NCBI GenBank assembly: GCA_017608345.1
Contig: JAFCGA010000002.1
Location: forward strand, 1-64,000
Direction: 5' to 3'
Length of the DNA: 64,000 nucleotides
DNA from: Candidatus Pacearchaeota archaeon
GTDB taxonomy: Archaea; Nanobdellota; Nanobdellia; UBA10117; JAFCGA01
In this document: piece by piece, positions 34,288-42,418 of the stretch
How the letters are laid out: each line of letters begins with the position of its first letter
How positions within the stretch are numbered: position 1 is the stretch's first letter
Made by a program: the position numbers and the translations under genes
The notes under the pieces: generated by a model
Databases searched by the model: none
What the model was told of the DNA's origin: nothing
Seen by the model: only the letters and a program-made list of their open reading frames with translations

Positions 34288-35474
34288 TTTTTAATCGCAT
34301 TGATATATATTTCCTCAACGTTTTCTGCGGATTTGTCCCAGGAGAATTTTTTCTTAACTGTGTTTGGACCATTAATCTTAAATTTTTCTCTAAGTTTAGA
34401 ATCTGATAATAATAAATCTACTTTCTCAGCAATATCATATTCGTCTTTCGGTTGTATATATAATCCATTTTCAAAATCTGTGATAATATCTACGATCCCC
34501 CCCTCTTTTGATCCAATTATAGGTAATCCGCAAGCCATTGCTTCGATTAATACAACACCCAAGGTTTCAGTTTCTCCTTTCGAGTCGATTATTGAGGGGA
34601 GGATAAATAAATCTGAAGAACGATATAGTGGAGGAAGATCTTGTCTTAGAATTACTCCAATAAATTTAACTTTATCAAGGAAGCCTAGTCTATGAATTAG
34701 TTTTTTTAATTTCTCTTCTTCTGAACCCCATCCACCAATAATTATAGTAACCTTGTGTTTTTTTAGTATAAGTTGCAGAGCTCTCAGTAAATAAATTAAC
34801 CCTTTCTTTTCAACTAGTCTCCCAACAAATAAAATGATCCTATCTTGTTTAGGTATATTATAAATCCCGTGAAGATCTATTGTTTTTACGCTAAGATTAA
34901 ACTGATTTATGTCTACTGAAGATGGAGACACAATATATTTTGGTACCTGCGTTATAGCTTCTGCTTTATTTTTAAGATAAGAACTGACACAGATTACATA
35001 TTCGCAGTTATTAAGAATGAATTTGTTTAAGAATAATGAGAATTTATTTTTGACTACTAATCCTCTTAAGGTCATTATTAATGGTTTTTTGATTATTTTT
35101 TTTACTAAGACTCCAACTAACGCAGCTACAGTAGTATGTGCATGTATTAAATCGCATCTTCTTGCTATCCTCAAACCAGTAAAAAAGAAAGAAATTAAAA
35201 AAAAAGGCATACTTAATTTAGCAATAGGATCTCTAATATTTTCAGCCATACCTTCGCGGTAAGCTAATTTCTCTAGCGACTCTGGGAACATATATCTGAA
35301 TCTAAATATTCTTACCGAATCAACCACTTCTTTAGTTTTAACCCCGCAGTCATGTGGTGTTATAACATAAACTAGATGATTTTTCGCTATTCTTTTTGCT
35401 AATTCATATGCTGGAAGGTGGTACATGTCTCCCTTAAATCTTGGGAAAGAAGGGGATAATACACAGATTTTCAT
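34284..35474 (-). CDS. GT4-family glycosyltransferase
   Basis: 396 residues with GT-B fold. The N-terminal domain has CDLIHAHTTVAALVGVLVKKIIKKPLIMTLRGLV; the C-terminal has IILFVGRLVEKKGLIYLLRALQLI, the DSKGETETLGVVLIEAMACGLPII donor-site motif (EX7E) and a final helix. It would transfer a sugar from an NDP donor in the cytoplasm. A decayed partial copy lies immediately downstream at 32975-33285. Confidence 0.93.
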   Translation of the reverse strand: MKICVLSPSFPRFKGDMYHLPAYELAKRIAKNHLVYVITPHDCGVKTKEVVDSVRIFRFRYMFPESLEKLAYREGMAENIRDPIAKLSMPFFLISFFFTGLRIARRCDLIHAHTTVAALVGVLVKKIIKKPLIMTLRGLVVKNKFSLFLNKFILNNCEYVICVSSYLKNKAEAITQVPKYIVSPSSVDINQFNLSVKTIDLHGIYNIPKQDRIILFVGRLVEKKGLIYLLRALQLILKKHKVTIIIGGWGSEEEKLKKLIHRLGFLDKVKFIGVILRQDLPPLYRSSDLFILPSIIDSKGETETLGVVLIEAMACGLPIIGSKEGGIVDIITDFENGLYIQPKDEYDIAEKVDLLLSDSKLREKFKINGPNTVKKKFSWDKSAENVEEIYINAIKK

Positions 35475-35479
35475 TTTTA

Positions 35480-36433
35480 TTATGGTTGTAATTTCTTATT
35501 TTGTTCCATATCAAATAATATCGCGAATAATAGTGATTGAAATCCAAGGATAATTAGCAAGACGCTTAATAAGACTTGGTTACCTGAAACAGAACCAGAT
35601 AATCCTCTGATTCCAATATATGCTGCTAATAGTGTTCCTACTGGAAGCAGAGTTAATCCCATAAGGTAAAATAATACTAACGGATGAAAATCTTGAAAGA
35701 AGTATTTCATCTTAAGGCGCCAGAAAAACATTCTCATCATTCTTGGTAATACTCTTAAAATATATCTACCTATTTTTATTTGGGATTGCCTTTCTCCCTT
35801 GAGATATATGGCTCTCCGGGGTACGTCTTTAATTCTAAGGTTATGGACATTGAATACAACTAACCAATCACCCACATAACCATAGCCTTTCCAAGCTTTT
35901 GACCAATCAATTCTTTCTATTGCTTCTTTAGTTATTGCAGTATATCCATCTTGAGTATCAAATATTTTCCAGTAGCCAGAGGCCATTTTAGCTATAAAAC
36001 TTAGCGAGGAATTCCCGAAGAATCTTTTAAAGGGCATGTCTGTATAAGCATTACCGCCCATTAAGAATCTGTTTCCTTTTATATAGTCTGCTTCGCCGTT
36101 AACTATTGGTTCTAAGAAATTCGGGAGATCTTTCAAATCCATTTGGTAATCTCCGCCAATTACCACCGCAATATCATATTTATCTTTGGCTGCTTTTTTA
36201 TACCCTGTAATTATCGCTTGACCTACGCCTCTATTCTTGCGGTGCCGTATGCATTCGATTCGCTTGTCTTTCTTCATGCATCGTCTGACAACTACAGGCA
36301 TATTATCTGTACTACAATCATCAATAACATAGACATGATCAATTGTTTTTGGAACATGCTCCAGAGTAGGCTTGATTAATTTCTGCTCATTATACGCCGG
36401 AATTACTAATGCTATTTTCTTCTTTTTGTACAT
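35480..36433 (-). CDS. GT2-family glycosyltransferase, dolichyl-phosphate sugar synthase-like
   Basis: 317 residues. IALVIPAYNEQKLI, VYVIDDCSTDN and HRKNRGVGQAIITGYKKAA are typical of the DPM1-like GT2 group; AVVIGGDYQMDLKDLP carries the metal-binding acidic motif. Two C-terminal membrane helices (HPLVLFYLMGLTLLPVGTLLAAYIG and NQVLLSVLLIILGFQSLLFAILF) anchor it. It may make a polyprenyl-phosphate sugar used by the GT-C enzyme at 19181; this link is inference. Confidence 0.9.
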   Translation of the reverse strand: MYKKKKIALVIPAYNEQKLIKPTLEHVPKTIDHVYVIDDCSTDNMPVVVRRCMKKDKRIECIRHRKNRGVGQAIITGYKKAAKDKYDIAVVIGGDYQMDLKDLPNFLEPIVNGEADYIKGNRFLMGGNAYTDMPFKRFFGNSSLSFIAKMASGYWKIFDTQDGYTAITKEAIERIDWSKAWKGYGYVGDWLVVFNVHNLRIKDVPRRAIYLKGERQSQIKIGRYILRVLPRMMRMFFWRLKMKYFFQDFHPLVLFYLMGLTLLPVGTLLAAYIGIRGLSGSVSGNQVLLSVLLIILGFQSLLFAILFDMEQNKKLQP

Positions 36434-36472
36434 TATACGTCTAGACGTTAGGATATCTATTTAATAATCTTT

Positions 36473-37420
36473 TTATTTCTCTCGTTTATATTGCTCAATC
36501 TGCTTCCTCAGCCCTTCTTCCAAGCTAGTAGTAGGTTTAAACCCAACAAGTTTCGTTAGCTTATCTGTATCTGCGAAGGTATGTTGTACATCTTCCACGG
36601 GCTTCTTTTGAAAGGTTAGTCTAGCTTTTTTATTGAGCAATCTTTCAATTATCTCAATGACTTCAAGGGCCGTAGCGCTATTGCTATTATCGCCGCCAAT
36701 GTTGAATATCTCAAAGCCAGTCTTTTTCGTAGTAATAGCAATCATTGCATCAATCACATCCTTAACATAAGTATATGTCCGAGTCATGTCTTTCCCAGAA
36801 CCAAATACAGTTACAGCTTCATCGTTTATTATTTGTCTTATCCATTTTGAGAATGCCATCTCGGGTCTTTGTCGCGGACCAAATACAGTAAAGAATCTTA
36901 GACAAACTAAAGGCGTCCCGAATTTTTTATTATATGCGTAGCAGAGCTTTTCAGTAGCAAGTTTAGTAATTCCATAAGTTGATAGCGGCCACGAATCTCT
37001 TTCCCATGAATCAGATAAGGGCATGGTCGTTTCATCGCCATAAATAGAAGATGAACTTGCTACTATAACTTGTCTAGGTCTTATTTCTTTTGATAAATTT
37101 AGTATTTGCTGTGTAGCACGCAGATTTCTATCAATATATTTATTAAAGTCTTCTCCCCAGCCACCCTTTACTCCTGGCTGCGCTGCAAGATGATGGATTA
37201 CGTCTATTTCGTTACTGTCAAAATCCTCTCTGCTGATATCCACTATATCTTTTCTAATTAACTTGAATTTTGGATTATTAACAACGTTAGATATATTTCT
37301 CTCTTTCAATTCTTTTGGATAATAATCAGTAAAACAATCTATTCCAATCACTTCGCGATCTCTTGCAAGAAGCGCTTCGGTTAAGTGCGATCCGATGAAT
37401 CTAGCGCATCCAGTTACAAT
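36473..37420 (-). CDS. NAD-dependent nucleotide-sugar epimerase/dehydratase with apparent ATT start
   Basis: The ORF track begins at an internal GTG (37351), which removes the NAD site. Upstream in the same frame the sequence encodes IVTGCARFIGSHLTEALLARDREVIGID, the expected Rossmann start. No ATG, GTG or TTG occurs in frame up to the TGA of the PRC gene. ATT at 37420 gives 315 residues, normal for the family, and a TATA-like run (tttatgtttta) lies 27 bases before it. YGITKLATEK supplies the YxxxK catalytic pair. The second glycine of GxxGxxG is Arg, so reduced function or early decay is possible. Confidence 0.75.
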   Translation of the reverse strand: MVTGCARFIGSHLTEALLARDREVIGIDCFTDYYPKELKERNISNVVNNPKFKLIRKDIVDISREDFDSNEIDVIHHLAAQPGVKGGWGEDFNKYIDRNLRATQQILNLSKEIRPRQVIVASSSSIYGDETTMPLSDSWERDSWPLSTYGITKLATEKLCYAYNKKFGTPLVCLRFFTVFGPRQRPEMAFSKWIRQIINDEAVTVFGSGKDMTRTYTYVKDVIDAMIAITTKKTGFEIFNIGGDNSNSATALEVIEIIERLLNKKARLTFQKKPVEDVQHTFADTDKLTKLVGFKPTTSLEEGLRKQIEQYKREK

Positions 37421-37471
37421 GTCCCTTCTAAATAGCCAATAACTAAAACATAAAAGCCTTGTTCTGCGGGA

Positions 37472-37732
37472 TCAAACAAGATCTTCGTCGCCAATAACCA
37501 CAAAATCACCAATTGCAATAACGGCGGAGAAAGGAATTAAATGACCGCCTTCCTTGTCTTTTTCTAAATCTAATTGATTTGCATAAGGCGTGGCTCCGCG
37601 TAGAGTAAGATAAATGAGCTCTCCGGTTCGAGATTCAAATACGATATCCCCAACTTCTCCGAATTTCTTTCCTGCTTTAGAAACAATTATCTTTCCGATA
37701 ATCTGCCTTGAGAGTCGCTTATCTTCAGCCAT
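37472..37732 (-). CDS. PRC-barrel domain protein
   Basis: 86 residues, one PRC barrel: RQIIGKIIVSKAGKKFGEVGDIVFESRTGELIYLTLRGATPYANQL...LIPFSAVIAIGDFVVIGDEDLV. Archaeal single-domain PRC proteins are abundant and some take part in the cell-division apparatus. A TATA-like gtatttattac lies 28 bases before the ATG; a second similar run sits about 30 bases further upstream. It marks the boundary between the glycan island and the housekeeping region. Confidence 0.88.
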   Translation of the reverse strand: MAEDKRLSRQIIGKIIVSKAGKKFGEVGDIVFESRTGELIYLTLRGATPYANQLDLEKDKEGGHLIPFSAVIAIGDFVVIGDEDLV

Positions 37733-37997
37733 ATTGCCTTATATCAGCACATTGTAATAAATACTTTTCTATAACGAAAACAATACGTTAAATACTTTTC
37801 GCTATCTATTCAATCTCAAGAGCTTGAATATATTCTCGAGTAATTCAATAGTACTACTTTTTGATTAGAATTATCTTATTGGACATATCTTCGGGGCGAT
37901 TAAACTACGATTTTAGGTGAATCGGAGAGCGATTAAGCATACTGTGCTAGGTTCGACTATATAAAAGTATATTAGTAGTAATTTTAGCTTCATAATT

Positions 37998-38528
37998 ATG
38001 GCTGATGAGAAGGAAAGCTTTGCTGAGGAGATTAAAGTAGAAACTACTGAGAAACCTGCAGCGACTCCTCCTGAAGAGAATAGCAAGAAAGAAGAAACAG
38101 AACCCGTTGCTTCGGTTCCGGAAGAAACTAAATCCGCAGAGCCCGCTGTTGAGTCCAAGAGTAACGAAGATAAACCTGAACCTACTTCGGTAGTAGAATC
38201 TAAACCTCCCGCTTCAACTGAGCGACTTCGGCGACTCCCTGCAGAGCTAGTTAAAATCAAGGACTTGCGCGCCGGCATGAAGCGAGTTTGTGTAGCTGGA
38301 ACAGTTATTAGTAAGAATACAGATCTCTACTCTTTTATGATTGATGATGGTGAAGCCAAAGTATTGGTTCTAATGAATGATGTTGATCGGTTTCAGAAGA
38401 TTGAAATTAGCCAGTTTGTTAGAGCATTTGCAAAAATTTGGGGCGAAGGTGATGAAATAGAGCTACAGGCAGATGTAGTTCAGGATTTCTCGAAAATCGA
38501 TAAGGAACTGTACCAAAAGATTTTCTGA
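37998..38528 (+). CDS. OB-fold nucleic-acid-binding protein, RPA-related
   Basis: 176 residues. The first 75 are acidic and low in complexity (many E, P, S, K). Then comes one OB-fold: VKIKDLRAGMKRVCVAGTVISKNTDLYSFMIDDGEAKVLVLMNDVDRFQKIEISQFVRAFAKIWGEGDEIELQADVVQDFS. Archaeal relatives act as single-stranded DNA-binding (RPA32-like) proteins. A TATA box (ctatataaaagt) lies about 37 bases upstream. A duplicated C-terminal tail follows at 38529. Confidence 0.75.
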   Translation: MADEKESFAEEIKVETTEKPAATPPEENSKKEETEPVASVPEETKSAEPAVESKSNEDKPEPTSVVESKPPASTERLRRLPAELVKIKDLRAGMKRVCVAGTVISKNTDLYSFMIDDGEAKVLVLMNDVDRFQKIEISQFVRAFAKIWGEGDEIELQADVVQDFSKIDKELYQKIF

Positions 38529-38591
38529 TTGTCTAACGAAGTTAAAGCTATTTCAAAGATAGATAAAGATTTATATATGAAGATGTTTTAG
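38529..38591 (+). pseudogene. Duplicated tail of the OB-fold gene
   Basis: Starting right after the stop of the OB-fold gene, a short frame from TTG reads SNEVKAISKIDKDLYMKMF and stops. The last 12 residues match the end of the intact protein (SKIDKELYQKIF) at 8-9 positions. It is a remnant of a tandem duplicate, or an alternative tail left by a frameshift. Only 20 codons remain. Confidence 0.55.
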
Positions 38592-38599
38592 GTGTTAGT

Positions 38600-38728
38600 A
38601 TGAAATTTGGAAAGAAAGGCGGAATGATGATGTTTGGCATCGGCTCTGTTATCGGAGCGTTAATTTTCGGTATAGTTATTGGAATTGTTATCATGTATGC
38701 ATACCAAGCCGGCATGTTGCCTTTCTGA
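38600..38728 (+). CDS. 42-residue single-span membrane protein
   Basis: MKFGKKGGMMMFGIGSVIGALIFGIVIGIVIMYAYQAGMLPF: a positive N-terminus and one glycine-rich membrane helix. A GGTG Shine-Dalgarno lies 6 bases before the ATG. The ORF is below the track's length limit. It sits between the OB-fold tail and a GNAT gene with 5 bases before the next start. No function can be assigned. Confidence 0.7.
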   Translation: MKFGKKGGMMMFGIGSVIGALIFGIVIGIVIMYAYQAGMLPF

Positions 38729-38733
38729 TTTTA

Positions 38734-39258
38734 ATGATTCGGGTTGAGAAAGCTGAACTTAGAGACTCTGAAGAGATTGGTAAATTATTCTTTGAAGTTT
38801 TTAGTCCAATATACCAAAAATTGTTTAAATATCATTTAAAGGAATCAACTAGCAGCGCTATTTCAAGATTGTATATTTCTAACGCAGATATGTTTATAGC
38901 GAAAGATAAAAACAAAATTGTTGGATTTGCCAGCTCTGTAAAATCTATATTTTCATTGTGGAAAAATCCAATTAATATAGTATTGCCTTCGAGGTATCTG
39001 TTTATTGCGCCAGTACGTTTAAGAGATTTTGGCAAACCTTTATTTTTAACGCTAGGTGTTGATGAATCTTATCGAGGAAGAGGAATCGGCGTACAGCTTA
39101 CTAATCGAATAGAAAAGAACTCGAAGGAACAGGGCGTAGTGGAGTTATTTGCGCAGATTCATTTGAAAAACGAACTCAGTAAAAAGCTTTTAATAAATAC
39201 TGGATGGTCTCTTGCAGCAAAGCAAGGATTTTTATTGCTTTTTAAGAAAAAGCTATAG
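38734..39258 (+). CDS. GNAT N-acetyltransferase
   Basis: 174 residues. Family pattern: IRVEKAELRDSEEIGKLFFEVF at the start, FIAKDKNKIVGFASSV, and the acetyl-CoA loop LGVDESYRGRGIGVQLTNRIEKNSKEQGV near residues 108-135. The substrate cannot be told from sequence. It follows the small membrane protein with a 5-base gap and converges on the radical SAM gene at 39281. Confidence 0.85.
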   Translation: MIRVEKAELRDSEEIGKLFFEVFSPIYQKLFKYHLKESTSSAISRLYISNADMFIAKDKNKIVGFASSVKSIFSLWKNPINIVLPSRYLFIAPVRLRDFGKPLFLTLGVDESYRGRGIGVQLTNRIEKNSKEQGVVELFAQIHLKNELSKKLLINTGWSLAAKQGFLLLFKKKL

Positions 39259-39280
39259 ATGATGAGCAGCTATTCTAAAC

Positions 39281-40066
39281 TTATGACTTTCCGCACCCCT
39301 TGCATAATAGGCAGCTAGTGCTATGTAGCTTATCTGTAGTTCTGATATTTCCAATTATTTTATTTATTTTTGCGCAACAGTAAGCAATATCGCCATTGGG
39401 CAAGATTCCTGGTCCGGAGAATGCAGTGCTAGGTAATTGCCAGAACTGAACGGCGAACCTAATCTGTAGAAGCGGATTTATCCTAAATCTTTGTACAGAT
39501 GCCCAGATTTTAAGTGCGTCTTTAAATTTAAGGCACATTTCGGGCTTTGCTTTTCCAATCGGAATTACTCTGCCAAGCATAAACTTCTTTACTTGCGGAT
39601 AAAAATATTTGATAATTTTCTTAGGCTCGTTTTTATTTAATTTTCCAAGAGCTGTTACGATTACTACTCGCTTTGATTTACCAACTTTCTCTAGGTTTTC
39701 TATCCCGCGTACAGTCTTTTTGAAGGAACCTTTTCCACGGATGCTATCGTTTACTTCTTCAAGTCCGTCGATAGATATGTTAATAACATCCGCATTTAGC
39801 TTTTTTGCAACACTTTTTGTAATTAGCGTTCCGTTTGTGCATAATTCTACTATTTTTCGTTTTGATTTGCAATAGTCAATTGCGCGAAAAATATCTTTGT
39901 ATAGCAATGTCTCACCGCCAGTTAATGCAACCCAGTAAGGCTTATATTTATTAATTGAATATACAAAATCCTCAAAGCTAAGGGTTTGAGTTAGACCCAC
40001 AGGAGTGCAGCACCAAATACACTTTAAATTACAACGACCGGTTAGTCCGATAACTAATTTATACAT
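39281..40066 (-). CDS. Radical SAM protein (MoaA/SPASM-like)
   Basis: 261 residues. The cluster motif is CNLKCIWC near residue 13, then WVALTGGETLLYKDIFRAIDYCK, a glycine-rich SAM site, and VINISIDGLEEVNDSIRGKGSF. Near the C-terminus, GPGILPNGDIAYCCAKINKIIGNIRTTD and CLLCKGC look like a shortened SPASM cluster-binding tail. It may modify a peptide or an anaerobic cofactor. It stands alone, divergent from pcn. Confidence 0.85.
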   Translation of the reverse strand: MYKLVIGLTGRCNLKCIWCCTPVGLTQTLSFEDFVYSINKYKPYWVALTGGETLLYKDIFRAIDYCKSKRKIVELCTNGTLITKSVAKKLNADVINISIDGLEEVNDSIRGKGSFKKTVRGIENLEKVGKSKRVVIVTALGKLNKNEPKKIIKYFYPQVKKFMLGRVIPIGKAKPEMCLKFKDALKIWASVQRFRINPLLQIRFAVQFWQLPSTAFSGPGILPNGDIAYCCAKINKIIGNIRTTDKLHSTSCLLCKGCGKS

Positions 40067-40148
40067 GATGCTTTCTTGAATTCCTTTACTCTTATTCTTT
40101 TTGTTTTCTACACACTCAAAAACGTTATAAATTAGTTCTTGTTAAGTT

Positions 40149-40910
40149 GTGACAGTGAGTACCGTGTTTAAATTAAAACTAGATGATCCGAAGATTCTGA
40201 GCGGAAGCTTGTCGATTATATCAGATTTTATTACTGAGGCAACTTTTGCCATAACTAAAGATAGTATGGGCCTGATAGCAATGGATCCGTCTAACATATC
40301 AATGGTTATTTTGAATCTTCTTTCGTCAGCGTTTATTGAATATACAGTTGATTCTGATGAAGAAATAACAATTAATCTAGATATTCTTAATCAGGCACTG
40401 AAGCGTGCAAAATCTGGAGAAATTCTGACGCTGTCCAAAGAGAAGAATCAGCTAGAAATTACTGTAACTGGTAAATCTACGAAGAAATTTCATATTCCTC
40501 TACTTGAAAAAGAGAGCAGGGACAAGAAAATTCCTTCCCTTGAATTTAATACAGCTCTTGAATTGGACGCTAAAGAATTTAGAGAGTACATAGATGATGC
40601 AAGCATTGCCGGAGACGCGCTCACATTTAATGCTGTTGGAAATAAATTTAATTTGTCTGCAGGCGATACAGGCAGAAAAGCGAGCATTGAACTGAAAGAA
40701 GGAAGTGATGCTTTAATTAAACTCGAAATCAAAGAGCTTTCTAAATCTATCTATTCTGCAGAGTATTTGAAAAAGATGGCGAAGGCGTCTTCTCTAGCAG
40801 ATACAGTTCTTGTTCAGTTCAGCAAAGATTACCCTCTGCGCCTCGATTTCAAAGCACTAAACAAGATGCAGATGAGCTTTATATTAGCACCGAGAATTGA
40901 AAACAAATAG
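40149..40910 (+). CDS. pcn: DNA polymerase sliding clamp (PCNA)
   Basis: 253 residues, the full length for archaeal PCNA. DFITEATFAITKDSMGLIAMDPSNISMVILNL at the N-terminus and KASSLADTVLVQFSKDYPLRLDFKALNKMQMSFILAPRIE at the C-terminus are diagnostic. It forms a trimeric ring around DNA and holds replication and repair enzymes. The start is GTG at 40149, with further GTGs at 40155 and 40164; a TATA-like gttataaatta about 24 bases upstream favours the first. Confidence 0.95.
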   Translation: MTVSTVFKLKLDDPKILSGSLSIISDFITEATFAITKDSMGLIAMDPSNISMVILNLLSSAFIEYTVDSDEEITINLDILNQALKRAKSGEILTLSKEKNQLEITVTGKSTKKFHIPLLEKESRDKKIPSLEFNTALELDAKEFREYIDDASIAGDALTFNAVGNKFNLSAGDTGRKASIELKEGSDALIKLEIKELSKSIYSAEYLKKMAKASSLADTVLVQFSKDYPLRLDFKALNKMQMSFILAPRIENK

Positions 40911-41056
40911 AAACTCCTTTAGAATTTCTATAATTCTTGCAAATATTCATTTGGTTTAGCAAGAACAAATAATAATCACTGCATGATGATAACCATCTAA
41001 CTAAAAACAGCCTACGGAACCGAATAACTTATAAAGGAGTAGTGTACTGTGTTTTT

Positions 41057-41132
41057 AGGTGAGATTCACCAGCTTTTGGTTAACAGAAGTTGGATTGAAC
41101 CCGCTGGTTTAATTTCACCAACATTGAGAGGA
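41057..41132 (+). promoter_or_regulatory. Structured 5' leader of the MC1 gene
   Basis: A TATA-like cttataaagg at 41029-41038 implies a leader of about 85 bases, unlike the leaderless neighbours. GGTGA-gat-TCACC (41058-41070) is a perfect hairpin. ACCAGC (41068) can also pair with GCTGGT (41103), and GGTGA with a second TCACC at 41115, giving mutually exclusive folds. A gagagga Shine-Dalgarno lies at 41126-41132. This could be an autoregulatory leader. Confidence 0.45.
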
Positions 41133-41140
41133 AATAAGAA

Positions 41141-41431
41141 ATGGTAAAAAAGAGAAGAAGAACGACCGGAAGTGTAAGGTACTTTGTACTGCAGTCTAGT
41201 GGAAAAGATACATCCCATGTCTTTACAGGAAGACAGCCACGACAAGCAGCTTTGAAAGCAGCTACTCGAGGATTCACGAGCATTACTCTTCGAGAGCGCG
41301 GAAGAAAGAAGCTTCACATATTCAGTGGTAGCCGAAAGAAAGTTGGCGCTCCAGCAAACGCACCTGCTTGGATGCCAAGATCTATCTGGAAGGCAAACGT
41401 ACGAAAGAAGGGTATCAAACACCTTAAGTAA
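41141..41431 (+). CDS. Non-histone chromosomal protein MC1
   Basis: 96 residues, small and very basic: VKKRRRTTGSVRYFVLQSSGKDTSHVFTGRQPRQAALKAATRGFTSITLRERGRKKLHIFSGSRKKVGAPANAPAWMPRSIWKANVRKKGIKHL. This matches the MC1 family of archaeal proteins that bend DNA. Unlike most genes here it has a Shine-Dalgarno and a structured leader, which fits an abundant, controlled product. Large antisense ORFs over it are shadows. Confidence 0.93.
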   Translation: MVKKRRRTTGSVRYFVLQSSGKDTSHVFTGRQPRQAALKAATRGFTSITLRERGRKKLHIFSGSRKKVGAPANAPAWMPRSIWKANVRKKGIKHLK

Positions 41432-41440
41432 TTTTTTAGA

Positions 41441-41455
41441 GAGGGTTTTTCCCTC
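41441..41455. terminator. Hairpin between convergent genes
   Basis: GAGGG-ttttt-CCCTC is a perfect 5-base stem ten bases after the MC1 stop, with T-runs on both sides. It sits between MC1 and the convergent methyltransferase ending at 41461, so it may end both transcripts. Confidence 0.5.
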
Positions 41456-41460
41456 GATTC

Positions 41461-42210
41461 TTATTTATTTTTTTGTAGTGCAAATACCCAGAATTTAGAA
41501 TCTTCTTTTGGTTCTGTGAATTGATAATTATCATATGCTCCGATAAGTTCGAAATTAGTTTGAGCAATAATTTCTTTTAATTCTTCTAGGGTATATGTTT
41601 TTATTAAGTTCTGTTCTTGGAATTCCCTTTCCTTAATCTTAGCTAATAATGTAACATATACTAAGGAGTGATCTTGCTCATCAAATTTTATAATCCATTT
41701 ATATTTTAGTCCATTAACTTTAGTAAACTCAGAACACTTAGCGAATTTCCGTTCGTAGTCAATTCTTGGTTTGACATCGAAAATAAAAATACCCTCGATA
41801 TTTAGCTGCTGATAAACTTCATTTAGGAAGCATATAAATTCCTCGCGGCGCAATATATGCGCCGTAGAAAAATCTAAACAAATTGCTGAATCAAACTTGT
41901 CAGCAAGCACTATATTATAAAAAGATTGGTTAAATAATTTAATATCCAGTTGATGCTTCTTGATTTTCTCTTCTGCAATGTTTAACATATTTTTTGAGAG
42001 GTCTATTCCCGTGACTCTGATTCCGTCTTTTGCGTATAATCTTGCATTATTGCAAGTTCCACATGCTAGATCCAATAATGAATTCGGAATAACGCCTTGC
42101 TGCCGCCAAATTTCTTCTATGAACGCCTTCCATTCGCTATATTTTGAGTATTTCTGTACTTTATCATAAAATTTGCTAAATAGTTCATACTGCTCGGATG
42201 TCTTAATCAT
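41461..42210 (-). CDS. SAM-dependent methyltransferase
   Basis: 249 residues. NSLLDLACGTCNNARLYAKDGIRVTGIDLSKNMLNIAEEKI contains motif I and the acidic end of strand 2; FDSAICLDFSTAHILRREEF and IFIFDVKPRIDYE follow. It is a typical small-molecule class I methyltransferase. Substrate unknown. Confidence 0.86.
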   Translation of the reverse strand: MIKTSEQYELFSKFYDKVQKYSKYSEWKAFIEEIWRQQGVIPNSLLDLACGTCNNARLYAKDGIRVTGIDLSKNMLNIAEEKIKKHQLDIKLFNQSFYNIVLADKFDSAICLDFSTAHILRREEFICFLNEVYQQLNIEGIFIFDVKPRIDYERKFAKCSEFTKVNGLKYKWIIKFDEQDHSLVYVTLLAKIKEREFQEQNLIKTYTLEELKEIIAQTNFELIGAYDNYQFTEPKEDSKFWVFALQKNK

Positions 42211-42253
42211 GCTTCGAACAAGTCAAGAAAGGTTTTAAAATATTTATAGAATT

Positions 42254-42418
42254 AAGAGTATTCTCGCCAAGTAGCCATTTTCTTTTCCAGACAGGAACTA
42301 GTTCCTGTTGGCCAAGAGAATCTGCGATTCTCTCTGGCTTTGCGAAAGAAAAGAAACTAGGCATCTAAAGAAAAGAAAGCATATTGTTCGCTTCGCTCAA
42401 GAGTATTCTCGCCAAGTA
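42254..42418. mobile_element. 125-base palindromic element with 20-base flanking repeats at the 3' end of tfs
   Basis: aagagtattctcgccaagta occurs perfectly at 42254-42273 and 42399-42418 and encloses 125 bases. The repeat encodes the last residues of TFS (TWREYS) on the minus strand; the outer copy ends TAA and the inner copy gained its TGA from the insert, as expected from a target duplication. The insert has paired palindromes CCAGACAGGAACtaGTTCCTGTTGG (42287-42311) and CCAAGAGAATCtgcGATTCTCTCTGG (42312-42337), pyrimidine/purine-rich ends and a right end gcatattgttcgcttcgctc, similar to the copy at 42806-42960. Confidence 0.7.

Noticed and set aside
41066-41422. 118-codon minus-strand ORF over MC1
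   Set aside because: Shadow of the strongly biased Arg/Lys codons of MC1.
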